Positions 34,721 through 44,819 of a DNA stretch of 64,000 bases are shown in pieces. The position numbers and the translations under genes were made by a program. Under the pieces are notes generated by a model, which saw only the letters and a list, made by a program, of their open reading frames with translations, ran no database searches and was not told the origin of the DNA. This DNA is from Bacteroidetes bacterium HGW-Bacteroidetes-5 (GTDB lineage: Bacteria; Bacteroidota; Bacteroidia; Bacteroidales; UBA932). The stretch covers positions 2,108,001-2,172,000 of the forward strand of contig PHDC01000001.1 of NCBI GenBank assembly GCA_002842515.1, given 5' to 3'. Position 1 is the first letter of the stretch. Each line of letters begins with the position of its first letter.

Positions 34721-34753
34721 AGGTGAGCTGATGTTGTTGACAGCTAAAGAAAT

Positions 34754-35464
34754 TTAGAGCTCGGGACGGAATCTCAGGAGCTCTTTAGTGATCTCCTTCT
34801 CGTTTCCGCCGCACAATTCGTTCACAAGTTTGTGGAACTTATCACCGTGATTCCGATATTTCAGGTGGCAGAGCTCGTGAATTATAATATAGTCGCACAA
34901 CTCATACGGCAGTCTCATCAGGTGAATGTTAAGATTTATATTGCCTTTTGAAGAGCAGCTGCCCCAGTTGCTGGTATTATTTTTAAGAAATAGTTTGTTG
35001 TAAATAAAGCCGTGTTGGCGGGCGAGGCTCTCCAGCCTGGCCGGAAGGTACTCCCGTGCATCTTTACGCAGTATCTTAATGACAGCCTCTTTAAGCTCCT
35101 CATTGGTTACCTCCGGGAGGTAAGTTATAATCCTGTCAACCCCCTTCACGGAGATTTTTATCTTTTTACCCGTCATTGAATCTACCCTAGAAAACTTAAT
35201 TACCCCGGAGAGAATTAAAATCTCCTCCCCCTCACCCATAGCGATAGTAAATCTATCTGCCCGCTTTTTCTGTTTTACAAGGGCTGCAGTTATCCACTCT
35301 ACTCTTGATTCGATGAACCTCTCTGCTTCGCTGAATGAGGCAAATCGCGGAATTGAAACTCTCACACCTCTTCGAATATGAACAGAGAGCCGTATGGAAC
35401 TTCCTCCGCCTCCCTTAACAATTTTAATATCTCCGATTAATGGATGCTTGAGAATCTTTTCCAC
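34754..35464 (-). CDS. YgjP-like M48-family metallopeptidase
   Basis: Predicted zinc peptidase of the DUF45/YgjP family, 236 residues. The motif HELCHLKYRNHGDKFHKLV near the C terminus gives HExxH and the downstream His. Upstream are SIRLSVHIRRGVRVSIPRFASFSEAERFIESRVEWI and NNTSNWGSCSSKGNINLNIHLMRLPYELCDYIIIHE, both family marks. No signal peptide, so cytoplasmic. Substrate unknown. It follows moeA with one base between stop and start and is probably cotranscribed. Confidence 0.9.
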   Translation of the reverse strand: MEKILKHPLIGDIKIVKGGGGSSIRLSVHIRRGVRVSIPRFASFSEAERFIESRVEWITAALVKQKKRADRFTIAMGEGEEILILSGVIKFSRVDSMTGKKIKISVKGVDRIITYLPEVTNEELKEAVIKILRKDAREYLPARLESLARQHGFIYNKLFLKNNTSNWGSCSSKGNINLNIHLMRLPYELCDYIIIHELCHLKYRNHGDKFHKLVNELCGGNEKEITKELLRFRPEL

Positions 35465-35465
35465 T

Positions 35466-36725
35466 TTAACTTAATATAAAGATTTCTGCAGTTTCGCCTT
35501 TCTCAATTCGGGTAACGCCCACCGGTATCATTGCAACAGCGTCTGAAATGGTCATTGCCATAATATGTGCAGATCCGTTGTATTTAACCGGCGCAAAGGT
35601 GCCGTTTTTTTCAATAGTAACGGGTATAAGAGCTGTCCTTTCGCTGTTTCGTCTTTTATACTCTGTTGCAGAAGAGAGAATTATGCTCTTTGGGAAGTAG
35701 CTCCCACCCATAGATTTAATAATAAATGGCCGTACAAGCATCTCAAACTGAATATATGATGAGACAGGATTTCCGGGAAGTGCAAAAACAACTTTTAATG
35801 GTTCCACTATCTCTTTTCCCGGCTCCGCTCTCTCTTTAATCCCGAACGTGCTTGGTTTGCCCGGTTGAACGGCTATCCTGTCAAAAAGTATTTTAAAGCC
35901 ACACTCGGTAAGAACTTGCGGCACATAATCGAACTCTCCCATTGAGACTCCTCCGGTAAGTATGAGAATATCGCACTCAGATGAAACTTTTTGAATTGCT
36001 GTAAAAAGCTCATCGCGGCCATCTTTCACAATACCGTAAAATTTAGCATCTGCACAGCTTTTCGCCTGAGCTGTTAACTGCGCTCCGTTTGAATCTCGGA
36101 TCTGATAATCCAGAGGCTTTATATGTGGCTCTACAATTTCGTCACCGGTTGAGAGAACTCCAACTTTTGGGCGGGTAGATACCCGAACACTGCACACCCC
36201 GGCACCGGCAAGAACAGCTACTTGAGCAGCTCCTATTGTTGTGCCGGACTTTATGATAGTCTCTCCCTGCTTTATATCCTCCCCTTTATAGCATATGTTT
36301 GAACCCCTTGCTGCCGATAGAGCTCCCTTCTCACTTATGTTACTCGCCCGGATCTTCATAAAACCATCTTCAACCTCACTATCTTCAACCATAAGGATAT
36401 AATCTGCACCATTTGGTACCACTGCACCGGTCATAATCCTGCTGCATTCACCCTCTTTTATCTCCATAGTTGGCCGGTATCCGGCAGGTATGGTCTCAAG
36501 AATTGTGAACCTCTTTTCAAGTTGCTCATTACCTTGCGGGAAAAGGTCACCTCTTCTGCAGGCAAATCCGTCTACGGCAGATTTATTAAAGGGCGGCATA
36601 TCTCTGTCTGCGGAGATATCTACGGCGAGTACCCTTCCTGTAGACTCCCACAGAGGCACATCCTCACAGGGGAGTTTTAAAGAGCTACCTAAAACCAGAT
36701 CTATTGCCTGCCGAAATGTTATCAT
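35466..36725 (-). CDS. moeA: molybdopterin molybdotransferase
   Basis: Inserts molybdate or tungstate into adenylated molybdopterin, the last step of the basic cofactor. The 419-residue protein has the MoeA layout: MITFRQAIDLVLGSSLKLPCEDVPLWESTGRVLAVDISADRDMPPFNKSAVDGFACR, EGECSRIMTGAVVPNGADYILMVED, KVGVLSTGDEIVEP, ILILTGGVSMGEFDYVPQVL, ALPGNPVSSYIQFEMLVRPFI and a C-terminal domain IV. Given the AOR and WtpA-like genes in the same window, tungsten is the likely metal. That is inference. Confidence 0.95.
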   Translation of the reverse strand: MITFRQAIDLVLGSSLKLPCEDVPLWESTGRVLAVDISADRDMPPFNKSAVDGFACRRGDLFPQGNEQLEKRFTILETIPAGYRPTMEIKEGECSRIMTGAVVPNGADYILMVEDSEVEDGFMKIRASNISEKGALSAARGSNICYKGEDIKQGETIIKSGTTIGAAQVAVLAGAGVCSVRVSTRPKVGVLSTGDEIVEPHIKPLDYQIRDSNGAQLTAQAKSCADAKFYGIVKDGRDELFTAIQKVSSECDILILTGGVSMGEFDYVPQVLTECGFKILFDRIAVQPGKPSTFGIKERAEPGKEIVEPLKVVFALPGNPVSSYIQFEMLVRPFIIKSMGGSYFPKSIILSSATEYKRRNSERTALIPVTIEKNGTFAPVKYNGSAHIMAMTISDAVAMIPVGVTRIEKGETAEIFILS

Positions 36726-36743
36726 ATAAAACTATTTAGGAAA

Positions 36744-36791
36744 CAAAATTAGATAAATAACTTGCGCAGTCAAAAATAATATATAACTTTG
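36744..36791. promoter_or_regulatory. divergent promoters of moeA and rpsO
   Basis: Minus-strand -7 box TAATTTTG (36744-36751) with -33 TTG at 36771-36773 serves moeA. Plus-strand -7 box TAACTTTG (36784-36791) with -33 TTG at 36762-36764 serves rpsO. The two promoters interlock. Confidence 0.6.
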
Positions 36792-36836
36792 CAGTCCCAA
36801 TTTTGGGGGATTATTATAAATATCAATTGCTTAGAA

Positions 36837-37112
36837 ATGGCAACTTATCTTGAAAAAGAAAAAAAGCAAGAGATTTTCGGACAATACGGAAAGTCTAATG
36901 CAGATACCGGCTCCCCAGAGAGTCAGGTAGCTTTATTTTCATACCGTATCGCTCACCTAACCGGTCACCTTAAGACAAACAAAAAAGACTTCTCAACACA
37001 GAGGTCACTACTTAAGCTGGTTGGTAAAAGACGTCGTCTTCTGGACTACCTGAAAGAGACAGACATTGAGAGATACAGAAATATAGTGAAGGCACTTAAC
37101 CTTCGTAAATAA
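36837..37112 (+). CDS. rpsO: 30S ribosomal protein S15
   Basis: Small-subunit protein binding 16S rRNA, 91 residues from ATG 36837 (MATYLEKEKKQEIFGQYGKSNADTGSPESQVALFSYRIAHLTGHLKTNKKDFSTQRSLLKLVGKRRRLLDYLKETDIERYRNIVKALNLRK). A longer reading upstream is not family-like. Own promoter and terminator; pnp follows, the usual neighbour. Confidence 0.97.
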   Translation: MATYLEKEKKQEIFGQYGKSNADTGSPESQVALFSYRIAHLTGHLKTNKKDFSTQRSLLKLVGKRRRLLDYLKETDIERYRNIVKALNLRK

Positions 37113-37117
37113 AGCTT

Positions 37118-37144
37118 AAAGGTGCCACAAGGCACCTTTTTTTA
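37118..37144 (+). terminator. rho-independent terminator of rpsO
   Basis: AAAGGTGCC, loop ACAA, GGCACCTTT and a T run directly after the gene. Confidence 0.85.
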
Positions 37145-37249
37145 AATTACATCTTCTGTTAAATAAAGCAATCCGGGACAGGAGTTTGTAGCTGAACCAG
37201 AATTATTAATCAACTCTCGCTGGGAGAGCCGGATAGCGTAAAGTAAAAT

Positions 37250-39499
37250 ATGAATGTTATTACAAAAACCATCCATTTAAGAGATGGTAGAACAATCGAG
37301 ATTGAGACCGGAAAACTTGCAAAACAGGCAGACGGTTCTGTGGTTGTTAAGATGGGCAAAACTATGTTGCTTGCAACAGTTGTTGCTGCCAAAGAGGCCA
37401 AAGAGGGTGTAGATTTTATGCCACTCTCGGTAGAGTACAAAGAGAAGTATGCATCGGCCGGAAGATACCCCGGTGGTTTTCTCAAAAGAGAGGGACGCCC
37501 CAACGATTCTGAGATTCTTGTTTCCAGACTGATAGACAGGGCACTTCGCCCACTTTTCCCGGATGATTTCCACGCAGAGGTGTTTGTAACGGTAAACCTA
37601 ATCTCTGCAGAAAAAGATATAATGCCCGATGCTCTTGCAGGCCTTGCCGCTTCGGCAGCTCTTGCAGTAAGTGATATTCCGTTCAACGGACCAATATCTG
37701 AGGTTAGGGTAGCACGAATTGACGGTAAGCTTGTAGTTAATCCATCTTTTGATGAACTTAAGCTCTCCGATATTGACATTATGGTTGCCGGTACACTGGA
37801 CAACATAATGATGGTTGAGGGTGAATTCAAAGAGGTTAGCGAAGCAGCAATGCTTGAGGCAATCAAATATGCTCACGAAGAGATTATTATTCAGTGCCAG
37901 GCTCAGGTAGAGCTTATGGAGGAGACAGGAAAGACTGTTAAAGCAGAGTACTGTCACGAAGTTAATGATGCCGATCTTAAAGCAGCTGTACACAATTTTT
38001 GTTATGACAAATGCTATGCAATAGCAAAAGAGCCTAGTGCCAAACACGACAGAACCAATGCTTTCAAAGCTTTAAAAGAGGAGTTTATAGCAACATTGCC
38101 GGAAGAGGAGCGCGACGAGAAAAAAGAGATGGTTGAGAGATACTACCACTCGGTTGAGAAAGAGGCAATGAGAAACCTTATCCTTAACGAAGCTGTGCGT
38201 CTTGACGGAAGGAAGACTAACCAGATAAGACCTATCTGGTGTGAGGTTGACTATCTTCCTGCCACACACGGATCTGCAGTATTTACCCGCGGAGAGACTC
38301 AGTCACTGACAACTGTGACACTGGGAACCCGTCTGGATATGAAATCGGTAGATGAGGTTCTGGTTGAGGGTTCTGAGCAGTTTGTGCTTCATTACAACTT
38401 CCCGCCGTTCTCTACAGGAGATGCAAAACCATACAGAGGAACAGGCCGCAGAGAGATCGGGCACGGAAACCTCGCTATGAGAGCTCTTAAATATGTTGTT
38501 CCGGTTGGAGAAGATAATCCTTATGCAGTAAGAATTGTTTCTGACATTTTGGAGTCAAACGGATCTTCATCTATGGCTACGGTTTGTGCAGGAACACTTG
38601 CCCTTATGGATGCAGGTATTCAAATTAAAAAGCCTGTATCCGGTATTGCAATGGGTTTGATATCTGAGGGTAAAGATGGCCGTTACGCCATTCTTTCGGA
38701 CATTTTAGGTGACGAAGATCACCTGGGTGATATGGACTTCAAGGTTACAGGCACAAAAGATGGTATTACAGCCACTCAAATGGATATCAAGGTAGACGGC
38801 CTCTCTTATGAAGTTCTGGAGAAAGCTCTGGAGCAGGCCAAAGAGGGACGCCTTCATATTCTTGGAGAGATGAACAAGACCTTGGATGCACCTCGTGCTG
38901 AGCTTAAGCCTCATACACCAAGAATCGTCTCTCTGATAATTCCGCAGGAGTTCATTGGCGCTGTAATAGGAACAGGCGGAAAAGTTATTCAGGAGATTCA
39001 GAAAACAACAGATACTACTATCACTATTACAGAGAAAGACAGTTCCGGTATAGTAGAGATCTTTGGAGAGAATAAAGATAATATGGATGCTGCTCTTGCC
39101 TGGATAAAGGGTATAACCACAGTTCCGGAAGAGGGTACGATTTACCACGGTAAAGTGGTGTCTATTCTTGAATTCGGCGCATTTGTCCAGATTCTTCCCG
39201 GTAAAGAGGGTCTGCTTCACATCTCAGAGCTTGATTGGAGAAAGGTAGACCAGGTAGAGGATGTTCTCAAAGTTGGAGATGAGGTAGATGTTAAGCTTCT
39301 TGAAGTAGATGCAAAAAGCGGTAAAATGAGACTCTCCAGAAGAGCCCTAATCGAAAAACCGGAAGGATATGTAGAACCGGTAAGAAGACCTAGACCCGAA
39401 GGAGGCAGTAACGATCGCGGAAGAGGCGGAAGATCGGACAGCCGGGGCGGCGACAGAGGCGGTGACAGAGACAGGGACAGGGGACCTCGCAGAAGGTAA
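37250..39499 (+). CDS. pnp: polyribonucleotide nucleotidyltransferase (PNPase)
   Basis: 3'-to-5' phosphorolytic RNA-degrading trimer of 749 residues. Two RNase PH domains (residues about 5-230 and 310-540; [41 protein letters not shown]), a KH domain ([21 protein letters not shown]) and an S1 domain ([57 protein letters not shown]) appear in order. The tail of about 35 residues is rich in Arg, Gly and Asp, a low-complexity RNA-binding extension often seen in this phylum. Confidence 0.97.
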   Translation: MNVITKTIHLRDGRTIEIETGKLAKQADGSVVVKMGKTMLLATVVAAKEAKEGVDFMPLSVEYKEKYASAGRYPGGFLKREGRPNDSEILVSRLIDRALRPLFPDDFHAEVFVTVNLISAEKDIMPDALAGLAASAALAVSDIPFNGPISEVRVARIDGKLVVNPSFDELKLSDIDIMVAGTLDNIMMVEGEFKEVSEAAMLEAIKYAHEEIIIQCQAQVELMEETGKTVKAEYCHEVNDADLKAAVHNFCYDKCYAIAKEPSAKHDRTNAFKALKEEFIATLPEEERDEKKEMVERYYHSVEKEAMRNLILNEAVRLDGRKTNQIRPIWCEVDYLPATHGSAVFTRGETQSLTTVTLGTRLDMKSVDEVLVEGSEQFVLHYNFPPFSTGDAKPYRGTGRREIGHGNLAMRALKYVVPVGEDNPYAVRIVSDILESNGSSSMATVCAGTLALMDAGIQIKKPVSGIAMGLISEGKDGRYAILSDILGDEDHLGDMDFKVTGTKDGITATQMDIKVDGLSYEVLEKALEQAKEGRLHILGEMNKTLDAPRAELKPHTPRIVSLIIPQEFIGAVIGTGGKVIQEIQKTTDTTITITEKDSSGIVEIFGENKDNMDAALAWIKGITTVPEEGTIYHGKVVSILEFGAFVQILPGKEGLLHISELDWRKVDQVEDVLKVGDEVDVKLLEVDAKSGKMRLSRRALIEKPEGYVEPVRRPRPEGGSNDRGRGGRSDSRGGDRGGDRDRDRGPRRR

Positions 39500-39544
39500 T
39501 TAATTGGCAGGGAGATTTTTGAGCTTCTTGGTAAAAAAAAACAG

Positions 39545-39571
39545 AGCATCCGATGAGGGTGCTTTTTTTTT
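39545..39571 (+). terminator. rho-independent terminator of pnp
   Basis: AGCATCC, a 5-base loop, GGGTGCT and nine T; an A run on the other side may make it work both ways. The rest of the 39500-39944 gap holds only the SusC leader described separately and AT-rich DNA. Confidence 0.75.
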
Positions 39572-39725
39572 GTCTTAAAAACAGCAAATTGTAATATGCA
39601 GATCTTTTAGATATAACGGAATGAAACTAGAATGATGATATGACTTACAATATATCATATATTATGGGCTTTATCCATTTTAAAAGATAGATGCTTCCCT
39701 GATATAATATGTCAACACCCTTAAT

Positions 39726-39790
39726 GCAAAATGATTTACAGAGATTTTGTTTTGTTATTATTTTGTCATAAATTGGTAGCCGAATTAGTG
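39726..39790 (+). promoter_or_regulatory. conserved leader upstream of the first SusC gene
   Basis: The block GCAAAATGATTTACAGAGATTTT...TTGT(C)ATAAATTGGTAGCCGAA is closely matched at 44720-44780 upstream of the second SusC gene, while flanking DNA is not. It is AT-rich with a T-tract and a TATAAATT-like box, so it probably contains the promoter or a regulator site used by both systems. Distance to the start is about 155 bp here against 40 bp at the second copy. Confidence 0.65.
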
Positions 39791-39944
39791 AATGAGGTAG
39801 GTAGGATAAAAAATCAGAGATTTTATAGAGCGAATACAAAAGTTTCTTATCTGGCAGCAATGTCAAATAATAGCTGATATATATTTCCAATTTTCCAGCT
39901 CCTTTAAGGTTTTTTATTTATTTACTTACTTAACTAATTTAAAT

Positions 39945-42900
39945 ATGGCTAAACGAACTTGTTTACTCTTGTGCACTATCTTGCTTTCTTTAAGCGCAGC
40001 ATTTGCACAAACCAGAGTTACCGGCGTGGTAACCGATCTCTCTGATGGCTCTCCAATTCCGTATGCAAATGTTATGATTAAAGGCACAACTACCGGTGTG
40101 GCTGCCAACGCCAATGGTGTTTATGTTTTTGTTAATGTGCCGGCAAATGCTACACTTATCTTCTCCTCAATCGGGTATCAGACTATGGAGATTCCGGTTG
40201 ACTCAAGAACAGTAATAAATGCCTCTTTATCTACCGTTGCTGTAGGTCTGGAAGAGATTATGGTTGTTGCCTACGGATCTGTAAAAAAAGGATCATACTC
40301 CGGCTCTGCAACACAAATCAACCAACAGAGTTTTAAAGATGTTCCTGTTGTTACTTTTGAACAGGCAATAGTTGGGGCGGTACCCGGAGTCCAGATTTCT
40401 CAAAAATCGGGTCAGCCGGGATCTTTGCCCGAAATTCGGATTCGAGGTTTTGGCTCATTCAATGCCGGAAACGAGCCTTTGTATGTTATCGATGGTGTTC
40501 CTGCCACCAGCGGGGACTATGGTTCTCAAAACATCTACACCAGCTCTATGAACTATCTGAACCCCGGAGATATTCAGTCAATAACAATATTAAAAGATGC
40601 TGCTGCATCTTCGCTTTACGGCTCCAGAGCCTCTAATGGTGTAATTCTAATAACCACAAAGAAAGGAAGTGCAGGTAAAGCAATCTCTACATTCAAAGCT
40701 AATGTTGGGGTCTCTTACTTCGCCTTCAATAACTATCCTATGGTTTCAGAAGAGGAGAAAGAGATTCTTACAAGAGAGGCTTGGAGAAATTATGGTTCAG
40801 ACAATCCTTCTCAGTGGCAAAGTTACGGGTCGCTTGATAGCTATGTAAATTTTATGGCAGAGAAGTACTTTCCTTCAAGAAAAACAGATCTTATCTATAA
40901 AGATTGGGAGAGCGCACTCTTCCGTACAGGGGTTTCTCAAAACTATGAGTATAGCATCTCAGGAGGTACAGATAAATCCAAGGTCTTTGCATCTGTTGCA
41001 TATACCGATGAAAATGGTGTTAACCGAATTCAGTACTTAAACAGATTAACAGCAAGTGTAAATGCAGAGAGCAAAGTCTCGAACAGAATAACAATAGGTG
41101 GCTCTTTTCAGTTCTCAAATCAGAAGCAGAGCGGACACCAAGACGGACAGGCCAAAGACAACCTCTTCTACCTGTGGAAAGTTCACCTTACAGAACGCTG
41201 GCCTTTTCAATATGCATCAGACGGATCCTACTGGATGAAGTACTATGACGGAGGGACGCGCGTAAACCCTGTTCCTCAGTGGCACCTTCAGCTAAATGAC
41301 GCCACCCAGCAGAGAATATTGCTAAAGGGTTGGATAGAAGCAAGATTAACAGACGACATTAAAATTAAAAGTGTTGTTGGAGGAGACTATTTAAAAAGTC
41401 ACGACCGGTTCGGATGGCTATATGGGCATATTAACTTTACAGCCTATGGGAACGGATATGCATCTGACAGGTTCCGCAATGTGGACAGGATTGTAAGTTC
41501 AACTACCGCCAACTTCACAAAATCCTTCGGCAAACACAATGTTTCTGCTTTAGTAGGGTGGGAAGCCGAAAAAGAGGACTTCCTCTATTCAAGGCTGGAA
41601 AAAATTGATTTTGCAAACTTTGGAGCAACAGAGTCTGCTCTTGCAAATACATTCAGATCTGGGTTTACTTACAGGAGTAACTCAAACCTATTATCTGCGC
41701 TAAGTAACATTAGTTATGACTACGACAATAAATATTATCTCTCTGGATCATATCGTCTGGATGGCTCCTCAAGGCTTGGTCCGGACAGCAGATGGGGTAA
41801 CTTCTGGTCTGTTGCAGGTTCGTGGAGGCTTAGCAAAGAGATGTTTTTAAGAGATGTAAGCTGGCTGGATGAACTTAAAATAAGAGGTTCATACGGAACT
41901 AGTGGAACACTTCCTTCTAACTACTACGGTTATATGGCTGTTTTCAGTTATGGGGTATATGGTACAGAAGGTGCAGGGTATCCATCCAATCTTGCTAATG
42001 CAGACCTTACCTGGGAGAAAAACAAAAACTGGAACGTTGCTTTAGATGCAAGAATATTTGACAGGGTGGACATTGTAGCCGAATTCTACAATAAAACCAC
42101 AGAAGATCTTTTGCTAAATGCATCAGTACCCTCAACAACAGGATTCTCGTCTGCACTATCAAATATCGGCTCTATGCTTAACAGAGGTCTTGAACTCTCA
42201 GTGAGTGCAGATATAATAAAGAAAAAGGATATGACCCTTACGGTTGGTCTTAACTGGGCAAATCTATATAATGAGATTATCTCACTTGCCAATGAAGGTG
42301 AGCAAATTGTTACAAGACCTCATATATGGAAAGCGGGCTATTCGTATGTGCAATATTATACCAGAGAGTATTATGGTGCAGACCCCCAGACGGGAGCAGC
42401 AATGTACTACTCTAATGCTACACTGCCCGATGGTTCAAAAGACAGGTCTTTAGTAAGCAGAGCTCAGGCTTCATCTGTAATTCTTGATGGGATGACTGCA
42501 ATTCCAAAAGGATTTGGAGGGTTCAACTCTACCTTTACCTGGAAATCCCTTACAGCATCTATGGCTTGGTCATATAAATATGGGCACTATGTGTTTGATA
42601 ATGCGGTAGATGATATTGAGGATGATGGTTACAACTCCTATAAAAACAGTGCACAATCTCAGAATGACCGATGGCAGAAACCAGGTGATGTTACTCAGGT
42701 TCCGCGTCGTGTTGCCGGGAATACAGGAGGTGGTTATTACGATTCAAGTCGTGCCCTTAAAGAGGGAGATTATTTAAGGTTGAAAAATATGACAATCTCC
42801 TATACGATTCCGGACAATATTAAGAATTATCTTAGATTGTCAAATGCAAGGGTTTATGTTTCAGGAACCAATCTCTTGACATTTACCGGTTTAAATTTCG

Positions 42901-42986
42901 ACCCTGAGGTTCAGTCAAACGGGTATTATAACTTCACTTTCCCTGCGCTAAGAACCATAACCCTTGGGATAGAAGTATCACTATAA
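39945..42986 (+). CDS. SusC/RagA-family TonB-dependent outer-membrane transporter (1)
   Basis: Outer-membrane importer of 1013 residues. Signal peptide (MAKRTCLLLCTILLSLSAAFAQ), a carboxypeptidase-D-like regulatory domain (VTGVVTDLSDGSPIPYANVMIKGTTTGVAANANGVYVFVNVPANATLIFSSIGYQ, residues about 24-95), plug (VPVVTFEQAIVGAVPGVQISQKSGQPGSLPEIRIRGFGSF...VIDGVP...LKDAAASSLYGSRASNGVILITTKKG) and a C-terminal barrel ending in LGIEVSL with a terminal hydrophobic residue. It is paired with a SusD gene 20 bp downstream. No hydrolase, sigma or hybrid regulator gene flanks it, so the substrate is unknown; peptides or small glycans are both possible. Confidence 0.95.
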   Translation: MAKRTCLLLCTILLSLSAAFAQTRVTGVVTDLSDGSPIPYANVMIKGTTTGVAANANGVYVFVNVPANATLIFSSIGYQTMEIPVDSRTVINASLSTVAVGLEEIMVVAYGSVKKGSYSGSATQINQQSFKDVPVVTFEQAIVGAVPGVQISQKSGQPGSLPEIRIRGFGSFNAGNEPLYVIDGVPATSGDYGSQNIYTSSMNYLNPGDIQSITILKDAAASSLYGSRASNGVILITTKKGSAGKAISTFKANVGVSYFAFNNYPMVSEEEKEILTREAWRNYGSDNPSQWQSYGSLDSYVNFMAEKYFPSRKTDLIYKDWESALFRTGVSQNYEYSISGGTDKSKVFASVAYTDENGVNRIQYLNRLTASVNAESKVSNRITIGGSFQFSNQKQSGHQDGQAKDNLFYLWKVHLTERWPFQYASDGSYWMKYYDGGTRVNPVPQWHLQLNDATQQRILLKGWIEARLTDDIKIKSVVGGDYLKSHDRFGWLYGHINFTAYGNGYASDRFRNVDRIVSSTTANFTKSFGKHNVSALVGWEAEKEDFLYSRLEKIDFANFGATESALANTFRSGFTYRSNSNLLSALSNISYDYDNKYYLSGSYRLDGSSRLGPDSRWGNFWSVAGSWRLSKEMFLRDVSWLDELKIRGSYGTSGTLPSNYYGYMAVFSYGVYGTEGAGYPSNLANADLTWEKNKNWNVALDARIFDRVDIVAEFYNKTTEDLLLNASVPSTTGFSSALSNIGSMLNRGLELSVSADIIKKKDMTLTVGLNWANLYNEIISLANEGEQIVTRPHIWKAGYSYVQYYTREYYGADPQTGAAMYYSNATLPDGSKDRSLVSRAQASSVILDGMTAIPKGFGGFNSTFTWKSLTASMAWSYKYGHYVFDNAVDDIEDDGYNSYKNSAQSQNDRWQKPGDVTQVPRRVAGNTGGGYYDSSRALKEGDYLRLKNMTISYTIPDNIKNYLRLSNARVYVSGTNLLTFTGLNFDPEVQSNGYYNFTFPALRTITLGIEVSL

Positions 42987-43006
42987 TTTAATAAACAACT
43001 ATAGAT

Positions 43007-44467
43007 ATGAAAAGATTTATTCTAAATATTCTGGTTTTCTCGGGGTTGATGATATCCATATCCTCTTGTGAAGGGTTTCTCGAGACAAGACCTACAAATG
43101 TCATTGTTGCCGAAACAGCTATGCTCACTCTCTATGATGCGGGAATTGTTGTTAATGGCCTTTATGAAAATATGAAGTGGTTTGATTACTACGGTACTCA
43201 AATGCAGCTCTTTGGAGACGAAAGAGGAGATAACATACAACCTCGTGCAATGTCTGTGGGGTGGCCACAAATTTATACTCTTGGGTATGAGTCAGAAGCA
43301 AATACCTATTTTTCTACCTGGTCCAGATGTTATGAGACAATAATGAGGTGCAACACACTCATAGGTAATATTGGTAATCTCCAGGTAACCTCTACTGCCG
43401 ATATCGCAAAAAGAGACGACTATCTTGGTCAGGCATATGCAATAAGAGCTCTGGTATATTTTGACCTGGCAAGACTTTATGGCTACCCGTATGCAAAGGA
43501 TAACGGAGCATCGCTTGGGGCAGTTCTTATTACTGAGATCACCTCTCCTCTGAATTCAAAAAAACCGAGAAGTACTGTTGCCGAGACCTACACACAAGTT
43601 CTGGGAGACCTGACAATTGCTTTGCCTTTGCTCTCAAAGACAAAAAACACCTATCACTTCAATTACTGGGCAGCAAAACTGCTTCAGGCGAGAGTCTACC
43701 TTTATAAGGGGGATTGGAATAATGCATACACAGCTGCCAAGGAGGTTATAGATTCATCTCCTTATTCGCTTGTTTCAAATGCAGGATATGTAAACTACTG
43801 GAAAGAGGAGGGTGCATCCGAGACCGTTCTTGAGCTGTTTGTCTCAAATCAGGCAAGAATTGACCTTGACGGAGGATATGCGTCTATGTGTCATAACTTG
43901 TGGCACGGCGCACCATCTTCCGGAGCTACCTTAATCCCTACTGTGAGCTGGATCAACCTTATAAAATCTGAACCGGGCGATGTGAGAGCACAATTTGTAA
44001 GATACGATTCTCAATATGAGATATCAAAGGCTTGGTTATCAAAATTTCCGGGGAACGGAGGGGTAAACTTCCGTCTTAACAACCCAAGAATTTTAAGAAT
44101 CTCAGAGGCATATCTTATTGCAGCCGAAGGAGCAATCAAAGGATCTGCAGGTGTAACAGCTGCAAGTACATATCTTAACGCAATACGAAAAAGAGCAAAT
44201 CCTTCTTTATCTGATATTACCGCTACGGATGCTCTTATCCAGATTGAGAGAAGGAAAGAGTTTATTGGTGAAGGGCACAGGTTTTTTGACCAGATGCGTT
44301 TGGGTAATTCAATTACCAGAGCAGATGGTGATGGCCATAATTTTGCAGTATCTGCAGGTTGTCCCGAGACTATCACCTGGAATTATTTTAAGATTGTTCT
44401 CCCAATTTCGCATACTGAGAGGAAGCTATATCCACAGCTACAGCAAAATCCAGGATATACGGAGTAG
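43007..44467 (+). CDS. SusD/RagB-family surface lipoprotein (1)
   Basis: Substrate-binding lid of the SusC importer, 486 residues, lipobox ISSC (Cys21). The alpha-helical TPR-like fold shows as YETIMRCNTLIGNI, YLGQAYAIRALVYFDLARLYGYPYAKDNG, AKLLQARVYLYKGDWNNAYTAAKEVID and the C-terminal IQIERRKEFIGEGHRFFDQMRLG...PISHTERKLYPQLQQNPGY, which are typical of RagB/SusD proteins. Forms an operon with the SusC gene before it. Confidence 0.95.
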   Translation: MKRFILNILVFSGLMISISSCEGFLETRPTNVIVAETAMLTLYDAGIVVNGLYENMKWFDYYGTQMQLFGDERGDNIQPRAMSVGWPQIYTLGYESEANTYFSTWSRCYETIMRCNTLIGNIGNLQVTSTADIAKRDDYLGQAYAIRALVYFDLARLYGYPYAKDNGASLGAVLITEITSPLNSKKPRSTVAETYTQVLGDLTIALPLLSKTKNTYHFNYWAAKLLQARVYLYKGDWNNAYTAAKEVIDSSPYSLVSNAGYVNYWKEEGASETVLELFVSNQARIDLDGGYASMCHNLWHGAPSSGATLIPTVSWINLIKSEPGDVRAQFVRYDSQYEISKAWLSKFPGNGGVNFRLNNPRILRISEAYLIAAEGAIKGSAGVTAASTYLNAIRKRANPSLSDITATDALIQIERRKEFIGEGHRFFDQMRLGNSITRADGDGHNFAVSAGCPETITWNYFKIVLPISHTERKLYPQLQQNPGYTE

Positions 44468-44540
44468 AGTTGGAATAGTTAAATTACATATGTAAGAAAC
44501 AGGCATTAAACAGTTTACGACAAACTGTAGGCTTTATTAA

Positions 44541-44567
44541 GGCATCTGATAAGGATGCCTTTTTTTG
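44541..44567 (+). terminator. rho-independent terminator after the first SusD gene
   Basis: GGCATC, loop TGATAAG, GATGCC and a T run. The rest of the 352-bp gap before the second SusC gene is AT-rich and holds its conserved leader. Confidence 0.8.
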
Positions 44568-44719
44568 TTGAAAATTTATGAAATGTTAAGTTTTCATTGA
44601 CAATTCATTAAAAAGTAAAACTCTTGTCATAAAAATGCTTACATATTATTATGTAATTCAAGATAATTTTAAATTTATACTTTAATAATGACCACTCTTT
44701 ATCTTCTGAAACGTACCTT

Positions 44720-44780
44720 ACAAAATGATTTATAGATTTTTTTGTTTTCGTTTTTTTTTGTTATAAATTCGTAGCCGAAA
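44720..44780 (+). promoter_or_regulatory. conserved leader upstream of the second SusC gene
   Basis: ACAAAATGATTTATAGATTTTTTTGTTTT...TTGTTATAAATTCGTAGCCGAA is the second copy of the block found at 39726-39790. Core words AAAATGATTTA, TATAAATT-like and GTAGCCGAA are kept. A start codon follows 40 bp on. Confidence 0.65.
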
Positions 44781-44819
44781 CAGTCACTAACTAATTTTTT
44801 AACTTAATCTAACTAGTCT

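Larger units (their letters stand above)
34091..34743. repeat. 650-bp gene-free block with 21-bp terminal inverted repeats
   Basis: The end arms (34091-34111 starting CTGTCAACAATATCAGC, and 34723-34743 ending GTTGTTGACAG) agree in inverted orientation at 20 of 21 positions, and the mismatch would be a G-U pair in RNA. Between them are further nested inverted repeats (34237-34343 and 34551-34720). No credible ORF was found on either strand. It could be a structured RNA locus or a non-autonomous mobile element. Confidence 0.65.

Noticed and set aside
39645-39890. 81-codon minus-strand frame upstream of the first SusC gene
   Set aside because: AT-rich, low-complexity translation, and it covers the leader block conserved with the second SusC gene.
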